DNA of 15,758 nucleotides, taken from contig USQL01000053.1 of NCBI GenBank assembly GCA_900556935.1, positions 1 through 15,758 of the forward strand, given 5' to 3'. Shown in pieces: positions 6,042 to 12,951 of the stretch. The position numbers were made by a program, and so were the translations under genes. The stretch comes from an uncultured Eubacteriales bacterium. Lineage in GTDB: Bacteria; Bacillota; Clostridia; Oscillospirales; Oscillospiraceae. Position 1 is the stretch's first letter; each line of letters begins with the position of its first letter. The notes beneath the pieces were generated by a model, which was given only the letters and a program-made list of their open reading frames with translations, searched no databases and was not told the origin of the DNA.

Positions 6042-7346
6042 TTAGGCGGTGGCCTGGGTCAGGGCAGCCCAATCCAGGGTGTCCCAATTCGGCTCTGCGG
6101 TGGCGGAAGCCTCATCCTTCCAGAAGAAGCCCAGGTTGGTCATGATGTTGGTCCACTCAGCGCTGTGGGCGGCCACATACTCGGCGTAGGTCAGGCCGGT
6201 ATCACCGACGGTGGTACGGGCGAAGTTCTTCAGGGTGTAGATTTCGGGCACGCCGTCGGGGTACAGGATGGCGGCAGCAGCCTGGTTGCAGGGATAGGTG
6301 TCGAACTCGTCGCCCCAAGCGGCCTGCACTTCGGCGGAGCCGAACCACTCGGCAAAGGCCTTCACAGCCTCGGTCTGCTCTTCGGTACGGCCGGCCTTGT
6401 CAAGGATGCCCAAGTACTCGGCGATGTAGTAGGTGCCGTCGTCGATGTCAACGAGGGCCCAGTTCTCAGGCTGCATGGTGCCCTTCAGAGGATTGGCGGA
6501 GCCTTCCGCAGCGGCATCAATCTTGCCGTACAGGGAGGAGGAGTAGAAGCTGGAAACCTGAACATCGCCCTTATTCAGAGGATCGAAGCCGTACTTGTAG
6601 TCGTCGCCGCCGAACTTGCCGTCCTGGCAGTACTTCCACAGGGTCTTCCAGCCGTCCACGGAGATACCGCCGGCGGGGGAGGCAGGATCGGTGAAGGCAT
6701 AGAGCATAGCGGAGTTAATATTGGAGTTGGTGGTGCCGCCAACCTTGTTCTGGCGATACCAGGTGTAGCCGCAGTTGACCACATCGGCCCAGTGCTGGAA
6801 GTGCAGCTTCTCGCCCTTGGTGCCCAGGTCATCGGTACGGTACAGCATCAGAACGTTCTGAATGACAAGACCGTAGGCCTGGCCGGGATAGCTGTATTCG
6901 CCAACCTCGTCGGCCCAGGAGGGAGTCCAGTCAACCAGGGACAGGTTCTCGTACTGGCCCTTGACAATCTGGCTCCAGCGGGTCTCGTTCAGACCGAACA
7001 GGATGTCGCCGTCCTTGTTCTCGTTGGCGGCCTGGATGGCCTTGTCGTCGCCGGAGATAACGGTGTTGTCATCGATGGAGATGGTGAAGCCGGCATCCTT
7101 AGCCTCGTTAATCAGCCAGGTGGTACGCTCGGTGGAGTTGGAGTTGGAGTAGATCCGGATGGTGTAGTCGGAGTAATCCTTGGGCTCTTCCGCGGCAGAC
7201 GCTTCGGTGGCAGCCTCGGTAGCAGCTGGGGCTTCCGTGGCAGGTGCGGGATCGTCTCTTACGGGCTCTTTGGAGCCGGAATCGGCACAGGCAGCCAGAG
7301 ACAGAATCATGCAGGCGGCCAGCAGCAAAGCAAGCAATTTTTTCAT
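6042..7346 (-). CDS. ABC importer substrate-binding lipoprotein
   Basis: The 434-residue product begins with a lipoprotein signal peptide: MKK, a hydrophobic core and lipobox LAAC with Cys20 as the predicted lipidation site. An Ala/Glu/Thr/Pro-rich linker (about 25-55) would tether it to the outer membrane face. The mature part, from DYTIRIYSNSNS, reads like a family-1 extracellular solute-binding protein of the Fe(III)/polyamine-like type. Tyrosines are frequent, but I cannot identify ligand residues without a structure. A frame extending upstream to 7508 is rejected: it would cross the promoter and a terminator. The ATG at 7346 has AAGGAG 10 nt before it and begins the signal peptide exactly. 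The first gene of the importer operon, it has its own promoter and follows the AraC gene terminator. Confidence 0.9.
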   Translation of the reverse strand: MKKLLALLLAACMILSLAACADSGSKEPVRDDPAPATEAPAATEAATEASAAEEPKDYSDYTIRIYSNSNSTERTTWLINEAKDAGFTISIDDNTVISGDDKAIQAANENKDGDILFGLNETRWSQIVKGQYENLSLVDWTPSWADEVGEYSYPGQAYGLVIQNVLMLYRTDDLGTKGEKLHFQHWADVVNCGYTWYRQNKVGGTTNSNINSAMLYAFTDPASPAGGISVDGWKTLWKYCQDGKFGGDDYKYGFDPLNKGDVQVSSFYSSSLYGKIDAAAEGSANPLKGTMQPENWALVDIDDGTYYIAEYLGILDKAGRTEEQTEAVKAFAEWFGSAEVQAAWGDEFDTYPCNQAAAAILYPDGVPEIYTLKNFARTTVGDTGLTYAEYVAAHSAEWTNIMTNLGFFWKDEASATAEPNWDTLDWAALTQATA

Positions 7347-7397
7347 GATACATCTTCTCCTTTTTGAATTGGGGGGAACAGAATTCCCGGTAGCCAT

Positions 7398-7426
7398 ATT
7401 ATATAGGAAAAGACTGTGTAAAGGAA
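7398..7426 (-). promoter_or_regulatory. Promoter of the substrate-binding protein gene
   Basis: On the minus strand a perfect -10 TATAAT (7398-7403) lies about 50 nt before the start codon. The 17-nt-spaced -35 position (7421-7426) reads TTCCTT, a poor match, which is typical of activator-dependent promoters. A CTGTGTAAA motif (7414-7422) and a nested dyad (7420-7450) overlap or adjoin the -35 region. A small GGGAA/TTCCC hairpin lies in the leader near 7374-7388. Confidence 0.6.
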
Positions 7427-7450
7427 ACAGGATAATCCTGCGATTCCTTT
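7420..7450. promoter_or_regulatory. Nested inverted repeat upstream of the importer promoter
   Basis: The outer arms AAAGGAA (7420-7426) and TTCCTTT (7444-7450) enclose a perfect inner dyad CAGGAT-A-ATCCTG (7428-7440). It covers the -35 position and the 24 bp upstream, where a regulator would touch RNA polymerase. It may be the binding site of the AraC-type protein encoded just upstream, or of an unlinked factor. Confidence 0.4.
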
Positions 7451-7463
7451 GAATAATCTGTGA

Positions 7464-7502
7464 AAAAGGCACAGCACACCCAGAAAGTGCGCCGTGCCTT
7501 TT
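7464..7502 (-). terminator. Intrinsic terminator of the exporter/AraC operon
   Basis: The arms AAAAGGCACAGCACAC (7464-7479) and GTGCGCCGTGCCTTTT (7487-7502) pair over 16 positions with two mismatches around a 7-nt loop. The minus-strand transcript leaves the hairpin with UUUUU. It lies 10 nt after the AraC-type stop codon and separates that operon from the importer. Confidence 0.8.
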
Positions 7503-7511
7503 GTGCACATA

Positions 7512-8249
7512 TCACAACGTTTGCGACAAAACCCCACATTCGGAGGGAGAGAGCCCTTTGCTTTGATATTCCGAAGGGGACATGCCTGCAATCTTTTTGA
7601 AGGTGGAGCTGAAATAGGTCACATCCCGGTAACCCACCAGCTCCGCTACCTCGTAGACCTTGTACCGGCAGTTGCGCAGCAGTTCCATGGCCTTGCGGAT
7701 GCGGTATTGGGTGAGAAAGCCGATGACCGTGGTCCCGGTTTCCTTTTTGAACATGTGGCTTAGGTGTCCCTCGCTGAGCCGCAGACTGTCGGCAATGGTG
7801 GTGATGCTGATGTCCGTATCGGCGTAGTGCTGGGCGATGTAGCCCAGGGCCTCCCGGACGTATTTGCTCTTTCCCTCCGGAAGGGCCGCGGAGGGATCGG
7901 TGCGGGTAAGCCGCCTGCGGATTCGCTCCATGGCCTGGGACAGGGCCTCCCTGTCCACGGGGGTTACCAGGTAGTCCGCCGCCCCCAGCCAAAGGCCCTG
8001 GCGGGCAAGGCTGAAATCCTCCCGGGAGGCGGTTAGAATCACCTGGGCTTCGCAGCCGTTCTCCCGCAGTCTGGAAAGCAGGGGCAGCCCCTCGGTCCGG
8101 TCCAGGTCCAGAAAAATCACATCCAGATTGAGCTTCGCAATCTCCTCCAGACCGGTACTGCCGTCGGAGGTGCCCACCGGAGTGCAGCCGAGGGCCTGCC
8201 AGGAAACATCGGGGGCGGGCTCGCCGCCGATGAACAGGACACTCAGCAC
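7512..8249 (-). CDS. AraC-type regulator with degenerate receiver domain
   Basis: The 245-residue product has an N-terminal response-regulator receiver fold (1-112) and a C-terminal AraC/XylS double helix-turn-helix (about 130-231), with ISITTIADSL, GHLSHMFKKETG, YEVAELVGYRDVTYFSSTFKK and GMSPSEYQ. The putative phospho-acceptor Asp48 (VIFLDLD) and Thr73 remain. The acidic Mg-binding pair after strand 1 is replaced by Gly8-Gly9 (VLFIGGE), and the invariant Lys before Pro is Thr96 (LVTPVD). Phosphorylation is therefore doubtful, and no histidine kinase gene is nearby. The start is GTG at 8249, overlapping the exporter stop by 7 nt, with AAAGGGG 7-8 nt upstream. It probably controls the exporter, the importer downstream, or both (inference). 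Confidence 0.9.
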   Translation of the reverse strand: MLSVLFIGGEPAPDVSWQALGCTPVGTSDGSTGLEEIAKLNLDVIFLDLDRTEGLPLLSRLRENGCEAQVILTASREDFSLARQGLWLGAADYLVTPVDREALSQAMERIRRRLTRTDPSAALPEGKSKYVREALGYIAQHYADTDISITTIADSLRLSEGHLSHMFKKETGTTVIGFLTQYRIRKAMELLRNCRYKVYEVAELVGYRDVTYFSSTFKKIAGMSPSEYQSKGLSPSECGVLSQTL

Positions 8250-10021
8250 GGTGCTTCCCCTTTCAGCGTCTCCAGAGCCAGTGCGTTCTGGGTGTTGTAG
8301 AGGTCCGCGTACACGCCGCCCTTGGAAAGCAGCTCCCCGTGGGTGCCGCTTTCTGTGATGCGGCCGTCGGCGATGGAGATAATGCGGCTGGCAGAGCGGA
8401 TGGTGCTCAGGCGGTGGGCGATGATCAGGGTGGTGCGGCCCCGGCTCAGAGCGTCAAAGGCCCGCTGAATCTTGGCCTCGGTGACGGAGTCCAGGGCGGA
8501 GGTGGCCTCGTCCAGAATCAGAATGGCGGGGTCCATCAGGAAAATCCGGGCGATGGCCACCCGCTGCTTCTGGCCGCCGGAGAGGAGCGTGCCCCGCTCG
8601 CCCACATAGGTTCCGAAGCCCTGGGGCATGGCTAAGATATCCCCATAAATTTCCGCCCGCTTGGCGGCCTCCATAACCTCCTCGTCGGTGGCATCGGGGC
8701 GGCCATAGCGAATGTTTTCCAGAATGGTGTCGGCAAACAGGAACACATCCTGCTGGACGATGCCGATGGTTTTGTGCAGGCTCTGCTGGCGGATGTCCCG
8801 CACATCCAGCCCGTCGATGCGGATGGCACCCTGGGATACATCGTAGAACCTGGGAATCAGCTGGCACAGGGTGCTCTTGCCGCCGCCGGAGGGGCCCACA
8901 ATGGCGACGGTCTCCCCGGGGGCAACGTTCAGGGATACGTCGTGGAGCACGGGCAGGGTGCCGTCATAGGTAAAGCTTACGTGGTCCACCTGGATGGCAC
9001 CCTTCACGTCCGTCAAATCCCGGGCGTTTTCCGCGTCCTGAACGCTGGGCTCCATGCGCATGATTTCCACAAACCGGTTGAGCCCGGCAAAGCCGTTGGC
9101 GAACATCTCGGAAAGGGTGGAGAGCTTGCGCATGGGGTTTACGAAGGTGGCGATATACAGGCTGAAGGTCAGCAGGTCCCGGTAGTCCATTTTGCCCTGC
9201 ATAATCATAAAGCCGCCGACGGCGATGACCACCACGTTGAGCACCGTCAAAAACAGCTCCATGGTGCTGTTGAACCGGCCCATGGCTTTGTGGAAGCTGC
9301 GCTTGGAGGTCTTGTAGATTTCGTTGGCGGCATCAAACCGGCGGATTTCCATGTCCTCGTTGCCAAAGGCCTTGGCGGTGCGGATGCCGGAGAGGCTGGA
9401 TTCAATCTCCGTGTTGATGTGGCCGGTTTTCTGCTTGACCCCCGTGGAAACCTCTCCCAGATTCTTCCGCATGGACATGACCACCAGCAGGAAGATGGGC
9501 ACCAGAATCCCCACCACCAGGGCAAGCTCCCAGCGGATGGTTGCCATGACAATGAGCGCGCCAAGGATGGTCACGGAGGAGGTGAGCACATCCTCCGGCC
9601 CGTGGTGGGCAAGCTCCGTCAGCTCAAACAGGTCCGAGGTCAGGCGGCTCATGAGCTGGCCGGTGCGGTTGGCATCGTAAAAATCATAGCTCATGTCCTG
9701 CATGTGGTGGAACAGGTCCGCCCGGATATCCGCCTCTACCCGGATGCCGAAGGTATGGCCATAGTAGCAGACGATATAGTTTAGATAGCTTCTCAGAATA
9801 TAAAACCCCAGGCATGCGGCCATCAGGGCAAAGAACACGCCGTATTTCCCGTTGGGCAGCAGGTCGTAGAGGGAGGCCCGGGTTACCAGGGGAAAGGCCA
9901 AATCAATCAGGGCAATGAGCATGGCACAGGTGATGTCAATGGCAAACAGCCGCCTGTGATTCTTAAAATAATGCAGAAAAATCGCCAGGGGCTTTTTCTT
10001 CCGATATTCTTCCGTGGTCAT
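8243..10021 (-). CDS. ABC half-exporter (membrane domain plus ATPase)
   Basis: The 592-residue product joins a six-helix type-1 exporter membrane domain (about 20-315) to an ATPase domain (about 343-580). Visible motifs are Walker A GPSGGGKST at 376-384, Q-loop Gln424, the exporter X-loop VGERG before signature LSGGQ (480-484), Walker B LILDE ending at Glu505, D-loop SALD and switch His536 (IAHRLST). It should work as a homodimer, because no second half-transporter gene is adjacent. Exporters of this class move lipids, drugs or peptides; the substrate is not evident. It has a good promoter, AAAGGAG 10 nt before the ATG, and its 3' end overlaps the AraC-type gene, so the two are co-transcribed. 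It is divergent from the RluA-type gene. Confidence 0.95.
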   Translation of the reverse strand: MTTEEYRKKKPLAIFLHYFKNHRRLFAIDITCAMLIALIDLAFPLVTRASLYDLLPNGKYGVFFALMAACLGFYILRSYLNYIVCYYGHTFGIRVEADIRADLFHHMQDMSYDFYDANRTGQLMSRLTSDLFELTELAHHGPEDVLTSSVTILGALIVMATIRWELALVVGILVPIFLLVVMSMRKNLGEVSTGVKQKTGHINTEIESSLSGIRTAKAFGNEDMEIRRFDAANEIYKTSKRSFHKAMGRFNSTMELFLTVLNVVVIAVGGFMIMQGKMDYRDLLTFSLYIATFVNPMRKLSTLSEMFANGFAGLNRFVEIMRMEPSVQDAENARDLTDVKGAIQVDHVSFTYDGTLPVLHDVSLNVAPGETVAIVGPSGGGKSTLCQLIPRFYDVSQGAIRIDGLDVRDIRQQSLHKTIGIVQQDVFLFADTILENIRYGRPDATDEEVMEAAKRAEIYGDILAMPQGFGTYVGERGTLLSGGQKQRVAIARIFLMDPAILILDEATSALDSVTEAKIQRAFDALSRGRTTLIIAHRLSTIRSASRIISIADGRITESGTHGELLSKGGVYADLYNTQNALALETLKGEAPC

Positions 10022-10058
10022 GGGCAGAATTCTCCTTTGAAAGTTCTCTTTTTCTTAC

Positions 10059-10087
10059 AGTATAGCAGATTTCAAAGAAAGATGCAA
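10059..10087 (-). promoter_or_regulatory. Promoter of the exporter/AraC operon
   Basis: Read on the minus strand, -35 TTGCAT (10082-10087), a 17-nt spacer and -10 TATACT (10059-10064) precede the exporter gene by about 37 nt. The motif CTGTGGAAA (plus strand, 10092-10100) begins 5 nt upstream of the -35 box, a good position for a regulator. No convincing plus-strand promoter for the RluA-type gene is visible; TATGAT at 10118 lacks a -35 partner. Confidence 0.7.
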
Positions 10088-10135
10088 AGACCTGTGGAAA
10101 TTTTTTTGGAGATGTAGTATGATGAAAATGCAACA

Positions 10136-10190
10136 AAGGCTTCCCCTTGGGGAAGCTGGCAGGGCGCAGCCCTGACTGATGAGGGGCGGT
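10136..10190. repeat. Dispersed intergenic repeat, family C
   Basis: Two adjacent perfect hairpins, GCTTCCCC-TT-GGGGAAGC (10139-10156) and CAGGGC-GCA-GCCCTG (about 10159-10174), are followed by ACTGATGAGGGG. From memory this arrangement recurs across Oscillospiraceae genomes as a short intergenic repeat. Only one copy is in this window. It sits in the divergent region upstream of the RluA-type gene. The rest of 10022-10276 contains the exporter promoter and nothing else I can name. Confidence 0.65.
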
Positions 10191-10276
10191 ACGCAGAACC
10201 GGTACGGAGAAACCTTGGGCGAATTCGTCTAGCATGAAGGTCTACGGATGCAAATTTAATGATAAAAGGAGGTTCT

Positions 10277-10867
10277 ATGGATATTCTCTACCAAACAAAG
10301 GACATTGTAGTCTGTATCAAGCCCGTGGGGGTGGACTCAGAAAAAGGAATGCCGGGGCTGCTGGCGGAGGCCCTGGGCAGCAGCTTTTACCCTGTGCACC
10401 GGCTGGACCAGGGGGTCGGAGGGCTGATGGTATTCGCAAGGAGCCCCAAAGCGGCAGCAGAGCTGGGCATCCTCATTGCCCAGGGGCAGCTTTCGAAGGA
10501 ATATCTGGCCCTGGTCCATGGCTGCCCGGAGGACACGGAGGGACGGATGGAGGACCTTCTGTGGAAGGACAGCCGGAAAAACAAGGTCTATGTGGTTAGC
10601 CGTCAGCGGGCGGGCGTGAAGAAAGCCGCCCTACGCTACCGGGTGCTCCGGAAGGGGGAGAAAAGCCTGGTGCGGGTGTATTTGGAGACCGGGCGGAGCC
10701 ACCAGATTCGGGTCCAGTTCGCCTCCCGGGGCTTCCCCCTGGTGGGGGACCACAAGTACGGAAGCCGGGCCAGGGAAACCAATATCCACCTGTTCTCCGC
10801 CGGACTCACCTTCCCCTGGAAGGGAGAAAACCTTCACTTTGAGGCAAAGCCTGAGTGGGCGGAATGA
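10277..10867 (+). CDS. Small RluA-family RNA pseudouridine synthase
   Basis: This 196-residue protein has the RluA-type catalytic core: Lys15-Pro16 motif I (VVCIKPVGV), motif II HRLDQGVGGLMVFA with catalytic Asp44, KEYLALV near 74, then ETGRSHQIRVQFAS (137-150) and PLVGDHKYG. It isomerises uridine to pseudouridine in rRNA or tRNA; the target cannot be assigned. There is no N-terminal S4 domain and the length is slightly below standalone RluA. The usual RLDRxTSG is RLDQGVGG here, so the residue after Asp is Gln instead of Arg, as seen in some short clostridial paralogues (recollection). I chose the ATG at 10277 because AAAGGAGG lies 4 nt upstream; the ATG at 10259 contains that site within its own frame. 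Confidence 0.9.
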   Translation: MDILYQTKDIVVCIKPVGVDSEKGMPGLLAEALGSSFYPVHRLDQGVGGLMVFARSPKAAAELGILIAQGQLSKEYLALVHGCPEDTEGRMEDLLWKDSRKNKVYVVSRQRAGVKKAALRYRVLRKGEKSLVRVYLETGRSHQIRVQFASRGFPLVGDHKYGSRARETNIHLFSAGLTFPWKGENLHFEAKPEWAE

Positions 10868-10880
10868 GAAATTACCACAT

Positions 10881-10926
10881 AAAAAATCCGTAGGGACGGC
10901 GTGGCAACCGTCTCTACGGATTTTTT
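10881..10926. terminator. Bidirectional terminator between convergent genes
   Basis: The arms AAAAAATCCGTAGGGACGG (10881-10899) and CCGTCTCTACGGATTTTTT (10908-10926) pair over 19 positions with one G-U wobble around an 8-nt loop. There is a T-run in either direction. It lies 13 nt after the RluA-type stop and 10 nt after the DUF2207 stop, so it serves both. Its core GTAGGGACGG resembles the ends of repeat family A. Confidence 0.9.
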
Positions 10927-10936
10927 AACGCGGCAA

Positions 10937-12676
10937 TCACCGGAACCGGACGGCCATCCACTTTTCCAGTTCCATTTTCCTGGCCCGCCGGTCCATGCGG
11001 GTGACAATATCGCTGTACAGGGTTTCCCAGTCCTCTGCCTTGCGGCTGCCATGGACCCGGGTGGCAATATAGGGGCACTGGGGAAGCTTGCGCTTGCCAA
11101 AGGCCTGGGTAAAGGGGTGCAGGACCCCCAGAGCCATGGCGTAGGGAACCATGCGGAAATAGTATTCCGGGTCCGCGGCCAGAAGCCGCTGAACATCCTG
11201 GGCGGGCATGTGCTTTAGATAGTGCCGCAGACCCCGGAGCTGGGCCACATCGTGGCGGTTCAGGTCCGTTCTCCGGCCGCCCCAGGCGGCGGGGAAGCCC
11301 AGCAGCACCTGCCCCAGGCACTCCACGGCGGGAATCCAGACCACCCCGGCGATAAGCCCCAGAATCAGCCACACCGCAATGGCAATACCTGCCAGAATAT
11401 AGCCGGTTTTCTGCCGACTCATGGTGCAGAAGGCGGGCTTGTGCATCTGCCAGGCGGAGACAACGGCGAGAATGCCAAAAATCAGGCTCAGCAGCACCTG
11501 CAGCGCCACGATGGAGGTCATGTTCATGGCCAGGCAGATGCCGCAGAACACCTGGCTGGCGCAGAGAATATACCGGTAGATTTTCCGCCCCCGCTCGCTG
11601 GATTTGCAGATGGCGCTCTCCCCCGGGATCATGCCCGCGGTGCGGCGCAGGGCCTTGGCATAGGCGAGGCCGGAGGCATCGATGACCCGCTTCTCCCCAA
11701 AGAGGCCGCGGAAGGTGCGGACCTCAAAGAGACTCCGCTCGTTGCCCATATCCATGCGCTTGTGCAGCAGAATTCTGCGCCCGTCGGCCTGGATGAGAAT
11801 ATAGCCCATCTGGGCCCAGCACAGGACCATCATGCTAAGGTCGCCCCCGTTTAAAAACAGGCGGCAGCCCAGTTCTCCGGCGGTGATGCCCTCCGGGGGC
11901 ATGGTGCTGTTTTCCCGCTTGGCGGGGAAGGTCCGCAGGAAAATCAGCCAGTACACCAGGGCAGCCCCGGCCAGAATCCCCATGGGCACCAGCTCCGGGT
12001 TGCCGGTGCGCTGGTAGGTGCTGACTCCGGGGAACATATCCGGGGACAGGCTCATGGTCATGGTGACGGACTCGTGGTCGTTGAAGCCATTTTTGGTGCT
12101 GCCTGTGAGCATCTTGCCGTCAATCAGCAGGTTCAGCTCGGAGGCAAGGCCGTTCTGGCGGTAGGTGCTGTAGAAATCCGGGGTCTGGGGGTAGTCGCCG
12201 GGCAGGGTGATGGTGTAGGTCATGGTGCTGATGGGATAGGAGAAGCCGCTGAGGATGTCCAAAGACAGGTTCAGGGTCTTCTTGTCCACAATGCCCGTAT
12301 CGCTGACGGCTACGGCCACCACCTTGGGCAGCGTATAGGTAATGGTCACGACATAGTCACCCGCCTGTCCGCCGGTGATCCGGTTCAGGCTGACCAGATT
12401 GGTATTGCCGGAGCGGGTAACGGCGGGGGAGGAGCCGTTGACGGTGATGTTGGCGGCCTTGGCGGGAAGGGGATAGTACAGGTCCGCGTCGGGGTTGTCC
12501 AGGTGCAGGTTCATCTGCAGGGAGACCATGCAGTCGCCGTCAATGTTGACGGTGCCGGTAAAATCCACCCGTGTGGCGGCGCTGACGGCGGAAGCCGGAA
12601 GCCGGAAGCACACAAGCCCCAGGCAAAAGACAAGCACTGCCAAGAAAAGGCAGCGGAAAGCACACTTAAAACGCAA
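10937..12676 (-). CDS. DUF2207 family membrane protein
   Basis: The 579-residue product has a signal peptide or N-terminal anchor (about 9-32). An extracytoplasmic beta-rich domain (about 35-228) follows, then a membrane helix at 229-248. Next is a cytosolic segment with the DUF2207-typical PPEGITAGELG and a winged-helix-like stretch (LSMMVLCWAQMGYILIQ). Two to four more helices lie between about 367 and 465. The C-terminal cytosolic part has LRHYLK-MPAQDVQRLLAADPEYYFRMVPYAMALGV, a signature of the family. Function is unknown. The start is TTG at 12676: AGGAGG is 7 nt upstream, the signal peptide begins there, and no usable ATG is nearby. It is monocistronic. Confidence 0.85.
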   Translation of the reverse strand: MRFKCAFRCLFLAVLVFCLGLVCFRLPASAVSAATRVDFTGTVNIDGDCMVSLQMNLHLDNPDADLYYPLPAKAANITVNGSSPAVTRSGNTNLVSLNRITGGQAGDYVVTITYTLPKVVAVAVSDTGIVDKKTLNLSLDILSGFSYPISTMTYTITLPGDYPQTPDFYSTYRQNGLASELNLLIDGKMLTGSTKNGFNDHESVTMTMSLSPDMFPGVSTYQRTGNPELVPMGILAGAALVYWLIFLRTFPAKRENSTMPPEGITAGELGCRLFLNGGDLSMMVLCWAQMGYILIQADGRRILLHKRMDMGNERSLFEVRTFRGLFGEKRVIDASGLAYAKALRRTAGMIPGESAICKSSERGRKIYRYILCASQVFCGICLAMNMTSIVALQVLLSLIFGILAVVSAWQMHKPAFCTMSRQKTGYILAGIAIAVWLILGLIAGVVWIPAVECLGQVLLGFPAAWGGRRTDLNRHDVAQLRGLRHYLKHMPAQDVQRLLAADPEYYFRMVPYAMALGVLHPFTQAFGKRKLPQCPYIATRVHGSRKAEDWETLYSDIVTRMDRRARKMELEKWMAVRFR

Positions 12677-12713
12677 AGGAGATTCCTCCTGTTCTTGAAG
12701 CAGAATTTACCTC

Positions 12714-12742
12714 ATTTTACCATGCGGCATCATAAAAAGCAA
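12714..12742 (-). promoter_or_regulatory. Promoter of the DUF2207 gene, extended -10
   Basis: On the minus strand TTGCTT (12737-12742), a 17-nt spacer ending in TGG and TAAAAT (12714-12719) form an extended -10 promoter about 38 nt before the TTG start. The rest of the 12677-12951 gap holds repeat family A copy 2 and no gene. Confidence 0.6.
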
Positions 12743-12812
12743 GACAAAAAGGGAAGATTTCACGACAATTGCATGGGTTCCGGTCTTTTGAATCCATTTT
12801 GGAAATACACCA

Positions 12813-12911
12813 TAGGGGCGGCTATCAGCCGCCCGAAAGCCGATGGGTCTGAGCGTTTGATACCAACAGCTCAATCCCGATACGTTTCGGGCGACATGGT
12901 AGCCGCCCCTA
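12813..12911. repeat. Palindromic dispersed repeat, family A copy 2
   Basis: This copy is inverted relative to that at 2712. Its right arm, read in reverse, begins with the same GTAGGGGCGGCTACCATGTC and continues identically through GCCCG. Its left arm has the nested hairpin GGGCGGCT-ATC-AGCCGCCC and ends in TCTGAGCG. It lies between the 3' end of the PLP-enzyme gene and the DUF2207 promoter and may help terminate the SCIFF operon. There is no T-run beside it. Confidence 0.85.
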
Positions 12912-12951
12912 CAGTTCACAAATTTTTACTTATGCAATGATGGTGGGAAAA

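Noticed and set aside
6000..7367. Plus-strand open frame of 455 codons opposite the binding-protein gene
   Set aside because: Low-complexity Gly/Val-rich translation; the opposite strand encodes a lipoprotein with signal peptide, lipobox and ribosome-binding site.
8774..9784. Plus-strand open frame of 336 codons opposite the ABC exporter
   Set aside because: Antisense shadow; the minus strand carries every ABC motif in order.
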